Origin: JAYOFM01 sp038117225
GTDB lineage: Bacteria; Pseudomonadota; Alphaproteobacteria; Rhodospirillales; Casp-alpha2
Direction of reading: 5' to 3'
Length of the DNA stretch: 64,000 bases
Assembly: GCA_038117225.1 (NCBI GenBank)
Contig: JAYOFM010000001.1
Location: 33,140 to 97,139, forward strand
A model generated the notes under the pieces. The model was not told the origin of the DNA and ran no database searches. It saw nothing but the letters and a program-made list of their open reading frames with translations. Shown here piece by piece: positions 47,791 through 55,457 of the stretch. Each line of letters opens with the position of its first letter. Position 1 is the stretch's first letter. The position numbers and the translations under genes were made by a program.

Positions 47791-48264
47791 ATGAGCGATC
47801 TCCGCGAATCCATCACGGTCCGACAGGCGACGGCCGACGACCTGGCGGCGATCATCGACATGCTGGCCGACGACCCTATCGGCGCGACGCGCGAGATCGT
47901 CTCGGACCCGCCGAATGATTCTTACCTGCGGGCGTTCGCGGACATTGACGGTGATCCGTTCAACGAACTCGTCGTGGCCGACGATGCGGGCGTCGTGGTC
48001 GGTTGTCTGCAATTGACATTCATACCCGGCCTGGCGCGTACCGGCATGCTGCGCGCACAGATCGAGGCGGTCCGAATTGCCGCTTCTCATCGCAGCCGGG
48101 GACTCGGCCGTTACCTGTTTCTGTGGGCCATCGACCGCGCCCGGACCCGTGGCGCCGGGTTGGTGCAACTGACCACGGACAAGGCCCGGCCGGACGCGCA
48201 TCGGTTCTATGAAACCCTCGGGTTCGAGGCCTCGCACGAAGGCATGAAGCTGAAATTGTCTTAA
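47791..48264 (+). CDS. GNAT family N-acetyltransferase
   Basis: A 157-residue acetyltransferase with motif A IEAVRIAASHRSRGLGRYLF (about residues 88-107; R-G-L-G loop) and the closing RPDAHRFYETLGFEASHEG of the family. It resembles the subgroup near aminoglycoside-type and PhnO-like GNATs. The ATG at 47791 is taken; 47785 also opens the frame. No strong ribosome-binding site is visible. Substrate unknown. Confidence 0.85.
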   Translation: MSDLRESITVRQATADDLAAIIDMLADDPIGATREIVSDPPNDSYLRAFADIDGDPFNELVVADDAGVVVGCLQLTFIPGLARTGMLRAQIEAVRIAASHRSRGLGRYLFLWAIDRARTRGAGLVQLTTDKARPDAHRFYETLGFEASHEGMKLKLS

Positions 48265-48286
48265 CGGCCGGCGCGGCGGCCCGTGG

Positions 48287-48589
48287 TCAATCCCGTCCGT
48301 CGCAGGCGCAGACGACGTTGTAGTAGGTCTTGGTGTGTTCGGTGAACATGCCGTCCATGGCGCCGTAGGCGTCCTCGAACTCGGGCGACCCCTCGCTCGC
48401 CTTCATGCTGGCCTCGTCTTCCCAAATGGTCATGGAAAGGCCCTTCCCGGTGTCCGGATCGACGAATAGATAGGCGGCCCTCAAACCCGCCTCGGTACCG
48501 GCGAGCGGACCCGGATAGCGCGGCCACTCCTCGCGCAGGTCTTCCATCTGATCCATGTTGACGGTGATTTCGCGGACGCGGCTAAGCAT
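48287..48589 (-). CDS. Small ferredoxin-like-fold protein (ABM-like), hypothetical
   Basis: A 100-residue protein with a pattern that fits a dimeric alpha-beta barrel: REITVNMDQMEDLREEWP, AAYLFVDPDTGKGLSMTIWEDEASMKASE. The Trp-Glu-Asp segment after a beta strand is typical of antibiotic-biosynthesis-monooxygenase-like proteins. AAGGAAC 9 nt upstream supports the ATG at 48589; the frame is open further upstream. Its C-terminus ends VVCACDGRD. Function unknown. Confidence 0.6.
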   Translation of the reverse strand: MLSRVREITVNMDQMEDLREEWPRYPGPLAGTEAGLRAAYLFVDPDTGKGLSMTIWEDEASMKASEGSPEFEDAYGAMDGMFTEHTKTYYNVVCACDGRD

Positions 48590-48757
48590 TGCACGGGTTC
48601 CTTTTCTGGATGGTGCGCGGGGCCAGTTGACGCTAGGGCGGCGGCCGACGGACGTCAATTCGTCGATGGCATTGGCCGGGCGCCGGGCGGCGTGATAGCG
48701 TTTCGCCCAGTTGAACCGGTGATCCGATGATTGCCGGCTGGTGAGCGAGGTTACGCT

Positions 48758-48868
48758 TTGGCCGATACTCTGTATGATTTGTTGCCGACATCGCTGATCG
48801 GCCCGTATGCCCAGCCGGCGCGGTTGATCGACCAGGCGCGACTGGCCAAGCAGGGGCCGCCGAACTGA
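48758..48868 (+). pseudogene. Remnant of a MetE-like (methionine synthase II) gene
   Basis: A 36-codon frame from TTG 48758 reads LLPTSLIGPYAQPARLIDQA and then RLAKQGPPN before a TGA. This matches the conserved N-terminus of cobalamin-independent methionine synthase-like (UroD/MetE superfamily) proteins, where one expects LLPTT.VGSYPQP.WLIDR. The rest of the gene is missing; the GST gene starts 22 nt later. GCGAGG 8 nt before the TTG suggests the original start is still present. I read this as a truncation left by a deletion or rearrangement. Confidence 0.6.
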
Positions 48869-48890
48869 AAACCACTGGAGCCACGGCCAC

Positions 48891-49499
48891 ATGAAACTCT
48901 ACAACGTCATCCCCTCCGGCAACTGCCACAAGGTGCGATTGTTTCTCTCCATCCTCGGTCTTGATTACCAAACCGTGCCGGTCGACATGGCGGCGGGCGA
49001 CCACAAGACGCCGGAATACCTGGCCATGAACCCGCTGCACCAGGTGCCGGTGCTGGATGACGACGGTTTCATCCTCCGCGATTCCCAGGCTATCCTGGTC
49101 TATTTGGCGCGCCGCGAGGGCCGCGACGATTGGCTGCCGACGGACGCCCGGGGCGAGGGCCAGGTCATGCAGTGGCTGGCCTTTTCCGCCAACGAGATGA
49201 TCAACGGCTGCGCCATCGCCCGGGCGCTGATCAAGTTCAAGCGCGACGGCGACATCCCGGCGGCGCAGACCCGTGCCCGGGCGGCGCTGGCCATCCTCAA
49301 GGGCCATCTCGCCGACAACGACTGGCTCGCCCTCGGCCGCCCGACCGTCGCCGACATCGCCTGCTATCCCTACGCCGGGCTGATCTGGGAAGGCGACATT
49401 TCGCTCGACGACTATCCCAACATCCAGGCCTGGCTGACCCGGGTCGAGGCCTTGCCCGGCTATGCCGGCATGCCGGGGCTGGCGGGTATTCCCGTCTGA
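48891..49499 (+). CDS. Glutathione S-transferase family protein
   Basis: A 202-residue GST: MKLYNVIPSGNCHKVRLFLS (Ser/Cys-type active-site N-terminus), MNPLHQVPVLDDDGFILRDSQAILVYL (cis-Pro and glutathione contact DSQA), and an all-helical C-terminal half with the N-capping GRPTVADIACYPY. It is independent of the GST at 16359. Base composition here and in the aminotransferase downstream is richer in GC at third positions than in most of the window. A GGAG lies 10 nt before the ATG. Confidence 0.9.
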   Translation: MKLYNVIPSGNCHKVRLFLSILGLDYQTVPVDMAAGDHKTPEYLAMNPLHQVPVLDDDGFILRDSQAILVYLARREGRDDWLPTDARGEGQVMQWLAFSANEMINGCAIARALIKFKRDGDIPAAQTRARAALAILKGHLADNDWLALGRPTVADIACYPYAGLIWEGDISLDDYPNIQAWLTRVEALPGYAGMPGLAGIPV

Positions 49500-49505
49500 C
49501 CCGGC

Positions 49506-50897
49506 CTAGCGACGCGGCCCGGAATTGGCGGCCAGCGAGCCCGAGGCGCTGACGTCCATGGTCGACTTGAAGCCGGCCTCGGCGCGGCTGATGGCGATGC
49601 CGAGGCGGCCGAGGATGTCGTCGATCTGCGCCTCGGTGATGACCAGCGCCGGACACAGGCGGATGTAATTCTTGACGCAGATCAGCACGACCCCTTCGAG
49701 CATGGCGTTGTAGCGGATGTTTTCGGCCATTTCCGGGTCGGGCTCGCGGGAGTCCGGGTCGGTGACGATATCCAGCATCTGATAGAGCCCGCGCCCGCGC
49801 ACGTCGCCGATGCTGGCGTGTTTGGCGCTCAAGGCGTCGAGACCCTTGCGGAAGCGCTCGCCCAGGACCTCGGCCCGTTCCACCAGGCCGTCCCGTTGCA
49901 CGATCTGCAATTGCTTCAGCGCCACCGCGGCCGGCAGCGGGTCACAGGAATAGGTGCCGGCCCACGGCAGGCCCTTGGTGCCCACGGTGGCCTCGGCGAT
50001 TTCCCGCGTCGTCACGGTGCCGCAGATGGCCATGCCGGCCGACATGCCCTTGGCGAAGGTGACGATGTCCGGTTTGACGTCGTAGTGCTCGAACCCCCAC
50101 ATGCGCCCGGTGCGCGCCGGCGCCAGCTGCGCCTCGTCGAAGATCAACAGCGCGTCCCAATGATCGGCCAGTTCGCGCAAGCCGCGCAGCCAGCGTTGGG
50201 ACGGCACGATCATGCCGCCGGCGACCATCATCGGCTCGACCAGAATGCCGCCGATTTCCTGCGTCGTCGCGAATTCCATCATGTCGGCGGTCATCTTCAG
50301 GCTGATGTCGTCCCACTGGTCGCGATCTTCCACCGGGGCGCGGTAGTAGAACGGCGGAATGATGCAGTTGGCGCGCGCCGGCATGGTCAGCGGTCCGAGC
50401 CCGCGCTTGCGCGCCCCGCCCACCGAGGTCATCGCCTCGGCGGCCAGCGAGCCGCCGTGCAGCCCGCGCAGCACCGAGCAGATTTCGAAGCGCCCGGATT
50501 TGCCGAGCGCCATGCGCATGGCGATCTCGTTGGCTTCCGAGCCGGTGACGGCGAAGTTACAGACGTCCAGGCCGTCCGGCAGGGTGTCGCACACCAGTTC
50601 GGCGAACTCGACGGTCGGCGTGTTGGAATACCATGATGACTGATGGTGGAACTTGGCCGCCTGGCTGGCGATGGCGTCGACCAGTTCCGGATGCGCGTGG
50701 CCGAGCACCAGCGCCATCATGCCGGCCGACATGTCGTAGTAGTCGTTGCCGTCGACATCGGTCAGCACGATGCCGGATCCGCGCTCGAAAATCACGCTGG
50801 GTTCATAGCGCCAGCCGAGAATGACGTCCTCGTCGCGCGCCATCAGATCATGGTGCTTGTTGGAAAATTCGAAGGTCTTGTCCGTCATGGTGTCCAT
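49506..50897 (-). CDS. Class III aminotransferase (acetylornithine/omega-transaminase family)
   Basis: A 463-residue PLP enzyme. Marks include MSAGMMALVLGHAHPELVDA, FAVTGSEANEIAMRMAL, FDEAQLAPARTGRMWGFEHY (Asp to pyridine N), VTFAKGMSAGMAICG with the Schiff-base Lys, and GTYSCDPLPAAVALKQL. It resembles dialkylglycine/2,2-dialkylglycine decarboxylase-type relatives; amino donor and acceptor are not evident. AGGAAG 10 nt before the ATG at 50897 sets the start. It follows the TetR gene on the same strand by 103 bp. Confidence 0.9.
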   Translation of the reverse strand: MDTMTDKTFEFSNKHHDLMARDEDVILGWRYEPSVIFERGSGIVLTDVDGNDYYDMSAGMMALVLGHAHPELVDAIASQAAKFHHQSSWYSNTPTVEFAELVCDTLPDGLDVCNFAVTGSEANEIAMRMALGKSGRFEICSVLRGLHGGSLAAEAMTSVGGARKRGLGPLTMPARANCIIPPFYYRAPVEDRDQWDDISLKMTADMMEFATTQEIGGILVEPMMVAGGMIVPSQRWLRGLRELADHWDALLIFDEAQLAPARTGRMWGFEHYDVKPDIVTFAKGMSAGMAICGTVTTREIAEATVGTKGLPWAGTYSCDPLPAAVALKQLQIVQRDGLVERAEVLGERFRKGLDALSAKHASIGDVRGRGLYQMLDIVTDPDSREPDPEMAENIRYNAMLEGVVLICVKNYIRLCPALVITEAQIDDILGRLGIAISRAEAGFKSTMDVSASGSLAANSGPRR

Positions 50898-51000
50898 TAA
50901 TCGATTCTTCCTATCATGCGTCCTATCATACCATCCGGTGAGGTTCCCAGACTGCCGGTACCGCCGTCAAGCGATCATTAGCGTCTCTAGGGAGTCTCCT

Positions 51001-51573
51001 TTAGAGTCCGGCGTCGCGCAGCAGCACCGCCGCCGCCGCCTTGGCCTTGGCCGCCGCGTCGCCGTCGCCGACCACGTAGGCCATGACGATCGCCCCTTCC
51101 GCCAGCAGCATCAGGCCGTCGGCCAGCGAGTCCGCCTCGGCGGCGCCGGAGAGGCCGGCGGCCATGGCCTGGTCGCGGATATAGCCGCGCATCAACAGTT
51201 TGTGCTCGGCGGCGGCGGCGTGGATGGGGTCATCCGGCGGCGCGAACTCGGCCGAGGCGTTAATGAACATGCAGCCGGAAAAGTTTTCTTCCGCGAACCA
51301 TTCACCCAGCGCATCGAAGATCGCGATCAGGCGCTCGCGCGGCGCCGTGGCGGCGCGTTCGACGGCATCCACGAACCAGTCGCGGAAGCGCTCGTCGCGC
51401 AGCCGCAGGGTCGCCAGGATCAGCTCGTCCTTCGACTTGAAATGATTGTACAGCGTCATCCGCGCCACCCCGGCCTCGTCGAGGATGCGGTCGATGCCGG
51501 TGGCGTGAAAGCCCTCGCGGCAGAACAGATCGAGCGCCGTGTCGACCAGATGATCGCGTTTGGGAGATGCCAT
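51001..51573 (-). CDS. TetR/AcrR-family transcriptional regulator
   Basis: A 190-residue regulator with an N-terminal HTH: VDTALDLFCREGFHATGIDRILDEAGVARMTLYNHFKSKDEL, about residues 10-50, then a helical ligand-binding domain. The ATG at 51573 follows TTAGGA; an upstream extension is only the translated 12-bp tandem repeat. By position it may control the aminotransferase downstream. Two copies of CCTATCAT (near 50911 and 50923) lie just before that gene and are candidate operator half-sites, which is inference. Confidence 0.88.
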   Translation of the reverse strand: MASPKRDHLVDTALDLFCREGFHATGIDRILDEAGVARMTLYNHFKSKDELILATLRLRDERFRDWFVDAVERAATAPRERLIAIFDALGEWFAEENFSGCMFINASAEFAPPDDPIHAAAAEHKLLMRGYIRDQAMAAGLSGAAEADSLADGLMLLAEGAIVMAYVVGDGDAAAKAKAAAAVLLRDAGL

Positions 51574-51588
51574 GGCCAAGGTCCTAAG

Positions 51589-51669
51589 GAGTGTCCTGAT
51601 GCGTGTCCCGATGCGTATCCCGATGATTGTCCCGACGGGGGGCCGAAGAGCGTCCCGATCAGCGTCCGG
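51589..51669. repeat. Degenerate 12-bp minisatellite upstream of the tetR gene
   Basis: Six to seven imperfect units of GCGTGTCCCGAT lie head to tail from 51589 to about 51669; one unit around 51637-51647 is degenerate and 11 bp long. The units start 15 bases before the TetR start codon. On the minus strand they read as an open Ile/Arg/Thr/Gly-rich stretch, which is a consequence of the repeat rather than coding. Confidence 0.75.
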
Positions 51670-51956
51670 GCGCGCCCCCGGCGTGCCTGGCGACGGTCGG
51701 ATACTAGATAGATAAATCAGTATAGAATATGCCCGGATCGGCATCTATCCCCTAATCGCGCCGCCATCGACACCCCGGCCACCGGCCCCCTTTTTGCCCG
51801 CCTGGAAACGTTTTTCGCCACTTCAAGCCCGCTAAAGCCCACTTACAGGCCGCTAAAAGGCCGATGTAAACCGCTTAAGCCTTTGATAACATTCAAAACC
51901 TGCAAAAAAAGCCCGAAAACGTCAGCAAATGTAAACAGTTTGGAGGTTTGACGGGG

Positions 51957-51988
51957 CCTTGGTTCGGCACGGCAATGAGGCGCCGGGA
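51957..51988. repeat. 32-bp direct repeat, copy 1
   Basis: This segment differs from the copy at 52116-52147 at a single position (C instead of T). The copies are 159 bp apart and enclose the 11-bp hairpin at 52002-52030. No flanking transposase or target-site duplication is visible. Confidence 0.8.
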
Positions 51989-52001
51989 AGGCCCCGGGAG
52001 G

Positions 52002-52030
52002 GAGCGTGTCGATCCATGGTCGACACGCTC
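52002..52030. repeat. Perfect 11-bp hairpin, REP-like
   Basis: GAGCGTGTCGA (52002-52012) and TCGACACGCTC (52020-52030) are exact complements around a 7-nt loop with CCATGG. The sequence type, GTCGACACGCTC, is like palindromic extragenic elements of proteobacteria. No T-tract follows, so it is not a standard terminator. Confidence 0.7.
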
Positions 52031-52115
52031 AGGGCGGCGCCGGGCCGATCGTGCACCCGAATTGGGCGGCCCCGGGACACTGAGGCACCCTGCCGGCGAT
52101 CCGCGCCCAACCGGT

Positions 52116-52147
52116 CCTTGGTTCGGTACGGCAATGAGGCGCCGGGA
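52116..52147. repeat. 32-bp direct repeat, copy 2
   Basis: Matches copy 1 at 51957-51988 at 31 of 32 positions. It lies beside the minus-strand frame that reads like an FGE-type domain end. Confidence 0.8.
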
Positions 52148-52767
52148 TGTTCTCTGACCGTCGCCGACAGGCGGCGAAAGCCGAGGTTGTCCCCCGGAGG
52201 AAACACGGGGTAGGGCAACCCCGGAACACCCCGCCAGGCACCACGACCGGTCAAACCAAACGGACCGCACGCTCCCCGCCCATCGGCGTCGCCGCGCTGA
52301 TCCATCAACCTATTCACAATGTCAAAACTCCCGCGCCAACGGCGATCCGCGCCACGGATGTACGCACGTGGGCCGTTCTCGCTTTCGGAGCAATAGATGA
52401 GATAGGTGTGGAGACGTTGATCTGCAAGGGGAGGGGGTAAATATCCCGTATAGGATATTGCTGACCCGATTCGCCGCTGTGCCGGCCAATGCCGGCGGGA
52501 ACAGGAGTGTTTGCCGAATTCCATCGACGGGAGGATGCGTCCGAGGCCGGCTAGACGTAGGTTCCACGGCACGATGACCCGGCCCGTTCGGGTTTTTATG
52601 CGGTTCATGGTTTCCCGACGGCGCGCGCTTGGTTATTATCGCCGCCAAATTTCGGGTTCATCAAGGACATCCCGGATCAGGAATGGCCAGTCCCGTCGCG
52701 CCGCCTCGGCGGTGCCGGTGTCGGCGTTTCGCCTTACGTTATTGATTTGAAAGAGGGTTACACCAGT

Positions 52768-54207
52768 ATGACGGATCCAGTCGCCGCGCACCTTTCGGCG
52801 TGGAAAGAGAACCTGGCGTCGGCGGAGCAGATGATTCCGTTGGTCGGCCAGTTGTACCGCGACAATAGCGTGACGATCAGAATCTTCGGGCGCCGCATCG
52901 TCAACAACTCCGCCATCGATATCATCAACGCGCATCGCTTCGCCCGCCAGATGTTGGAGCAGGATCTCGATATCGGCGAGAGCCTGAATCTGATGCGAAT
53001 CATGGTCGGCATGCAACTGGCGCCGGCCCGGGTCGATCTCGGCAAGCTCTGCCACCGCTACATGCAGGTGGGGGGCGATGCCGAGGCGTTTCTGAACGAG
53101 CAGTTGGCGAGCATCAATACCGGCAAGAGCAGCATCCTGAAGGAGCCGTGCGACGTCGTCCTGTATGGCTTCGGCCGCATCGGGCGTCTGCTGGCGCGGA
53201 TCATGGTTGAACGGGTCGGCGCCGGCAATAAGCTGCGGCTGCGGGCCATCGTGGTACGCGGCGGCGATCCGGGCGATCTGGAAAAACGCGCCAGCCTGCT
53301 ACGCCGGGATTCCATTCATGGCGCCTTCAAGGGCGACGTCACCGTGAATGAGGAAGAAAACGCGATTATCGCCAACGGCATCTATATCAAGGTCATCTAT
53401 GCCAATTCGCCGGCGGAGGTGGATTACACGGAATACGGCATCAATGACGCCCTGGTCATCGACAACACCGGTTTGTGGCGCGACGAGGAGGGGCTGGCGC
53501 GGCACCTCCGCTGCCCCGGCGCCGCCAAGGTCCTGCTGACCGCCCCGGGCAAGGGCAACATCAAGAACATCGTCTATGGGGTGAACCATGGCGATATCGA
53601 CCAGTCGGATACCATTCTCAGCGCCGCCTCCTGTACCACCAATGCCATCACGCCGGTGCTCAAGGCGATCAATGACGAGTTCGGCATCAAAAACGGCCAC
53701 GTGGAGACGATTCACTCCTACACCAACGACCAGAACCTGATCGACAACTATCACAAGGGTGATCGCCGGGGCCGCAGCGCGGCGCTGAACATGGTGCTGA
53801 CCACCACCGGCGCCGCCAAGGCGGTCGCCAAGTGCCTGCCCGAGTTGAAGGGCAAGCTGACCGGGAACGCGCTGCGCGTGCCGACACCCAACGTCTCCCT
53901 GGCGATCATGAATCTCAACCTGGGGCGCGAAACCAGCAAGGACGAGGTCAACGGCTATCTGCGTGATATCTCCCTCAACTCGCCGATGCAGGATCAGATC
54001 GATTACATCGCGTCCTCGGAACTGGCGTCGACGGACTTGCTGGGGGCGGCCCACGTGGGCGTCGTCGATGCGCTGGCGACCATCGTCGCCGATGACCGGC
54101 TGGTGCTCTACGTCTGGTATGACAACGAATACGGCTATAGCACGCAGGTCTTCCGCATGATGCAGAACGTCGCCGGCATGACGTTGCCGAGTGTTCCCGC
54201 GACCTGA
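52768..54207 (+). CDS. Long-form glyceraldehyde-3-phosphate dehydrogenase with N-terminal extension
   Basis: The 479-residue protein has about 125 residues before the usual GAPDH Rossmann start (VVLYGFGRIGRL, around 131-142). The extension (EQMIPLVGQLYRDNSV, FGRRIVNNSAIDIINAHRFAR) matches that of the long GAPDH of Pseudomonas (PA3001-type) and relatives. The catalytic Cys289 is in SAASCTTNAITPV and the final NAD-site motif is WYDNEYGYSTQV. It catalyses triose-phosphate oxidation, perhaps in gluconeogenic direction or a special condition. AGAGGG lies about 11 nt before ATG 52768; the gene stands alone without other glycolytic genes. Confidence 0.92.
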   Translation: MTDPVAAHLSAWKENLASAEQMIPLVGQLYRDNSVTIRIFGRRIVNNSAIDIINAHRFARQMLEQDLDIGESLNLMRIMVGMQLAPARVDLGKLCHRYMQVGGDAEAFLNEQLASINTGKSSILKEPCDVVLYGFGRIGRLLARIMVERVGAGNKLRLRAIVVRGGDPGDLEKRASLLRRDSIHGAFKGDVTVNEEENAIIANGIYIKVIYANSPAEVDYTEYGINDALVIDNTGLWRDEEGLARHLRCPGAAKVLLTAPGKGNIKNIVYGVNHGDIDQSDTILSAASCTTNAITPVLKAINDEFGIKNGHVETIHSYTNDQNLIDNYHKGDRRGRSAALNMVLTTTGAAKAVAKCLPELKGKLTGNALRVPTPNVSLAIMNLNLGRETSKDEVNGYLRDISLNSPMQDQIDYIASSELASTDLLGAAHVGVVDALATIVADDRLVLYVWYDNEYGYSTQVFRMMQNVAGMTLPSVPAT

Positions 54208-54297
54208 TCTGACGGCTCACAATGATGGTCGGTGGAAGCGCGAAGGGGCCTTGGTGGACGCGGCGAGGACGGGGCCGGTGAGCATGGGAGCGGCGGG

Positions 54298-54831
54298 GTG
54301 AGCAAGGAGCGAACGTTCAGCGACGGTGACGTCATCTTCGATGATGGCGAGCGGGCCAGTGAGGCCTATCTGGTGCACCGGGGCGGCGTCGTGCTGAGCA
54401 AGGTCGTCGCTGGCGAGGCGCAACCCATCGATACGGTGGAGCCGGGCCAGGTGTTCGGCGAGATGGCCATCCTCGGCGACATGCCGCGCATGGCGACGGC
54501 GCGGGCCGTCGGCGAGACGGTGCTCGGCGTCATCAGCCGACAGGATTTCCAGCGCCGGCTCGACAAAGTGGGCGAGGACACCCGGGACATGATCAGTTTC
54601 CTCATCGTCTATGCCCGCGAGGTCATGCCGCGCGGCATCGATACCGAGGAACTGCCCCATGAGGAGGCCGAGGACCGGCGCCAGATTCATGAGCGGGCGC
54701 GCGCGCTGATGGCTTCCGGTCTGCCCATGAACGCGGCCGCAGCGTCGGGCGACCCGCTGACCGCCAACCTGATCCGCTCATTGATCGTCTATGCGTCGCG
54801 GCGGCTGCCACGGGGGCGGGACGACACCTAG
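54298..54831 (+). CDS. Cyclic-nucleotide-binding (cNMP) domain protein
   Basis: A 177-residue protein. Residues 5-95 form a cNMP-binding beta-roll with the phosphate-binding cassette GQVFGEMAILGDMPRMATARA, including the conserved Gly, Glu and Arg. The rest is helical and without a DNA-binding HTH, so it is not a CRP-type regulator but a sensor or adapter. The GTG at 54298 has GGGAG 7 nt upstream and the frame extends upstream without support. It follows the GAPDH gene by 90 bp, perhaps cotranscribed. Confidence 0.8.
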   Translation: MSKERTFSDGDVIFDDGERASEAYLVHRGGVVLSKVVAGEAQPIDTVEPGQVFGEMAILGDMPRMATARAVGETVLGVISRQDFQRRLDKVGEDTRDMISFLIVYAREVMPRGIDTEELPHEEAEDRRQIHERARALMASGLPMNAAAASGDPLTANLIRSLIVYASRRLPRGRDDT

Positions 54832-54875
54832 GCCATCCGATCCGCCCGCGCGCGGCCGCGAACCGGCGCCGCCCG

Positions 54876-55223
54876 TTACGAGGTGATCTTGAGTAGGCGT
54901 TCACTGCATGCGCGGGCGATGCCATCCCGCGCCGACGAGGCACCCGGCATGGTGGCCCAGCCCTTGTCGGTGATGTAGGCCCGCTGTTTCCACTGGTCGA
55001 GCGCGCGCAGCGCGATGAGATCGGCTTCGCCGCCCCGCTGGCGGAATTGATCAACACAGATCGGCGCCAACAGATCGATCGCCGCCAGGCGGGTTGCCAG
55101 CCGCACTTCCGCCTGGGCGCGCGAGGTCGTCATCACCCAGCCGGCGGCAAAGCTGACGACCACCAGCGTGATGGAAAAAATTGAACCGCCCAGCAAAAAG
55201 GGAACGATGTTCTTATTCGACAT
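54876..55223 (-). CDS. Conserved single-pass membrane protein with WATMPG motif
   Basis: A 115-residue protein with one N-terminal membrane helix (about residues 8-31), then a small exported domain containing APICVDQFRQ and GWATMPGASSA, and a final Cys in ARACSERLLK. I recall this arrangement (two Cys, WATMPG) from conserved hypotheticals of alphaproteobacteria; no function is known. Its upstream DNA is extremely AT-rich, probably the promoter region. Confidence 0.7.
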   Translation of the reverse strand: MSNKNIVPFLLGGSIFSITLVVVSFAAGWVMTTSRAQAEVRLATRLAAIDLLAPICVDQFRQRGGEADLIALRALDQWKQRAYITDKGWATMPGASSARDGIARACSERLLKITS

Positions 55224-55457
55224 TGAAGCATCCTTTAAATTATATGATGAAAATATACTGATTGAATTAAATATATCATGGCATTAATAGAGAAACAAAT
55301 TGTCATCATATTTATTGTTATTTAAAAATAATGGCATCAATGTAATATTAAGTGTATGAAATGTATAAATAAAAGCCATATCCTGCGCCGATGTATCCAA
55401 AAACAACAGCGAGATTCAGGTGGAAAGGATGCCGCCGGCGGCCTAGTCCGCGGCGTC
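55224..55457. other. AT-rich intergenic region
   Basis: Bases 55261-55380 contain 24 G or C in 120, about 20% GC, in a window that is otherwise GC-rich. ATGATGA at 55244-55250 and TCATCAT at 55303-55309 are complementary but distant. There is no ORF. It may hold the promoter for the gene at 54876, be bound by an AT-preferring nucleoid protein, or be a trace of acquired DNA. Confidence 0.6.

Larger units (their letters stand above)
51670..52767. other. Repeat-bearing intergenic island with no convincing gene
   Basis: Close to 1.1 kb lies between the TetR and GAPDH genes. I find no ORF with a believable start and composition. It contains the 32-bp direct repeats (51957 and 52116), the 11-bp hairpin (52002-52030), an AT-rich portion (about 51880-51950), and a 7-bp inverted repeat AATATCC/GGATATT at 52440-52446 and 52453-52459. 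On the minus strand near 52200, a short frame reads FPPGDNLGFRRLSATVRE, which resembles the end of an FGE/C-type-lectin-like domain and could be a gene remnant. Confidence 0.5.

Noticed and set aside
51601..51744. N-terminal extension of the TetR protein through the 12-bp repeats
   Set aside because: Translation gives only repetitive Ile/Arg/Gly/Thr residues, while the ATG at 51573 has a ribosome-binding site and starts the normal family homology.
51893..52608. Overlapping ORFs on both strands in the repeat island
   Set aside because: None has a convincing start or consistent codon bias, and they run through the hairpin and direct repeats; only the possible domain-end remnant was kept as a finding.
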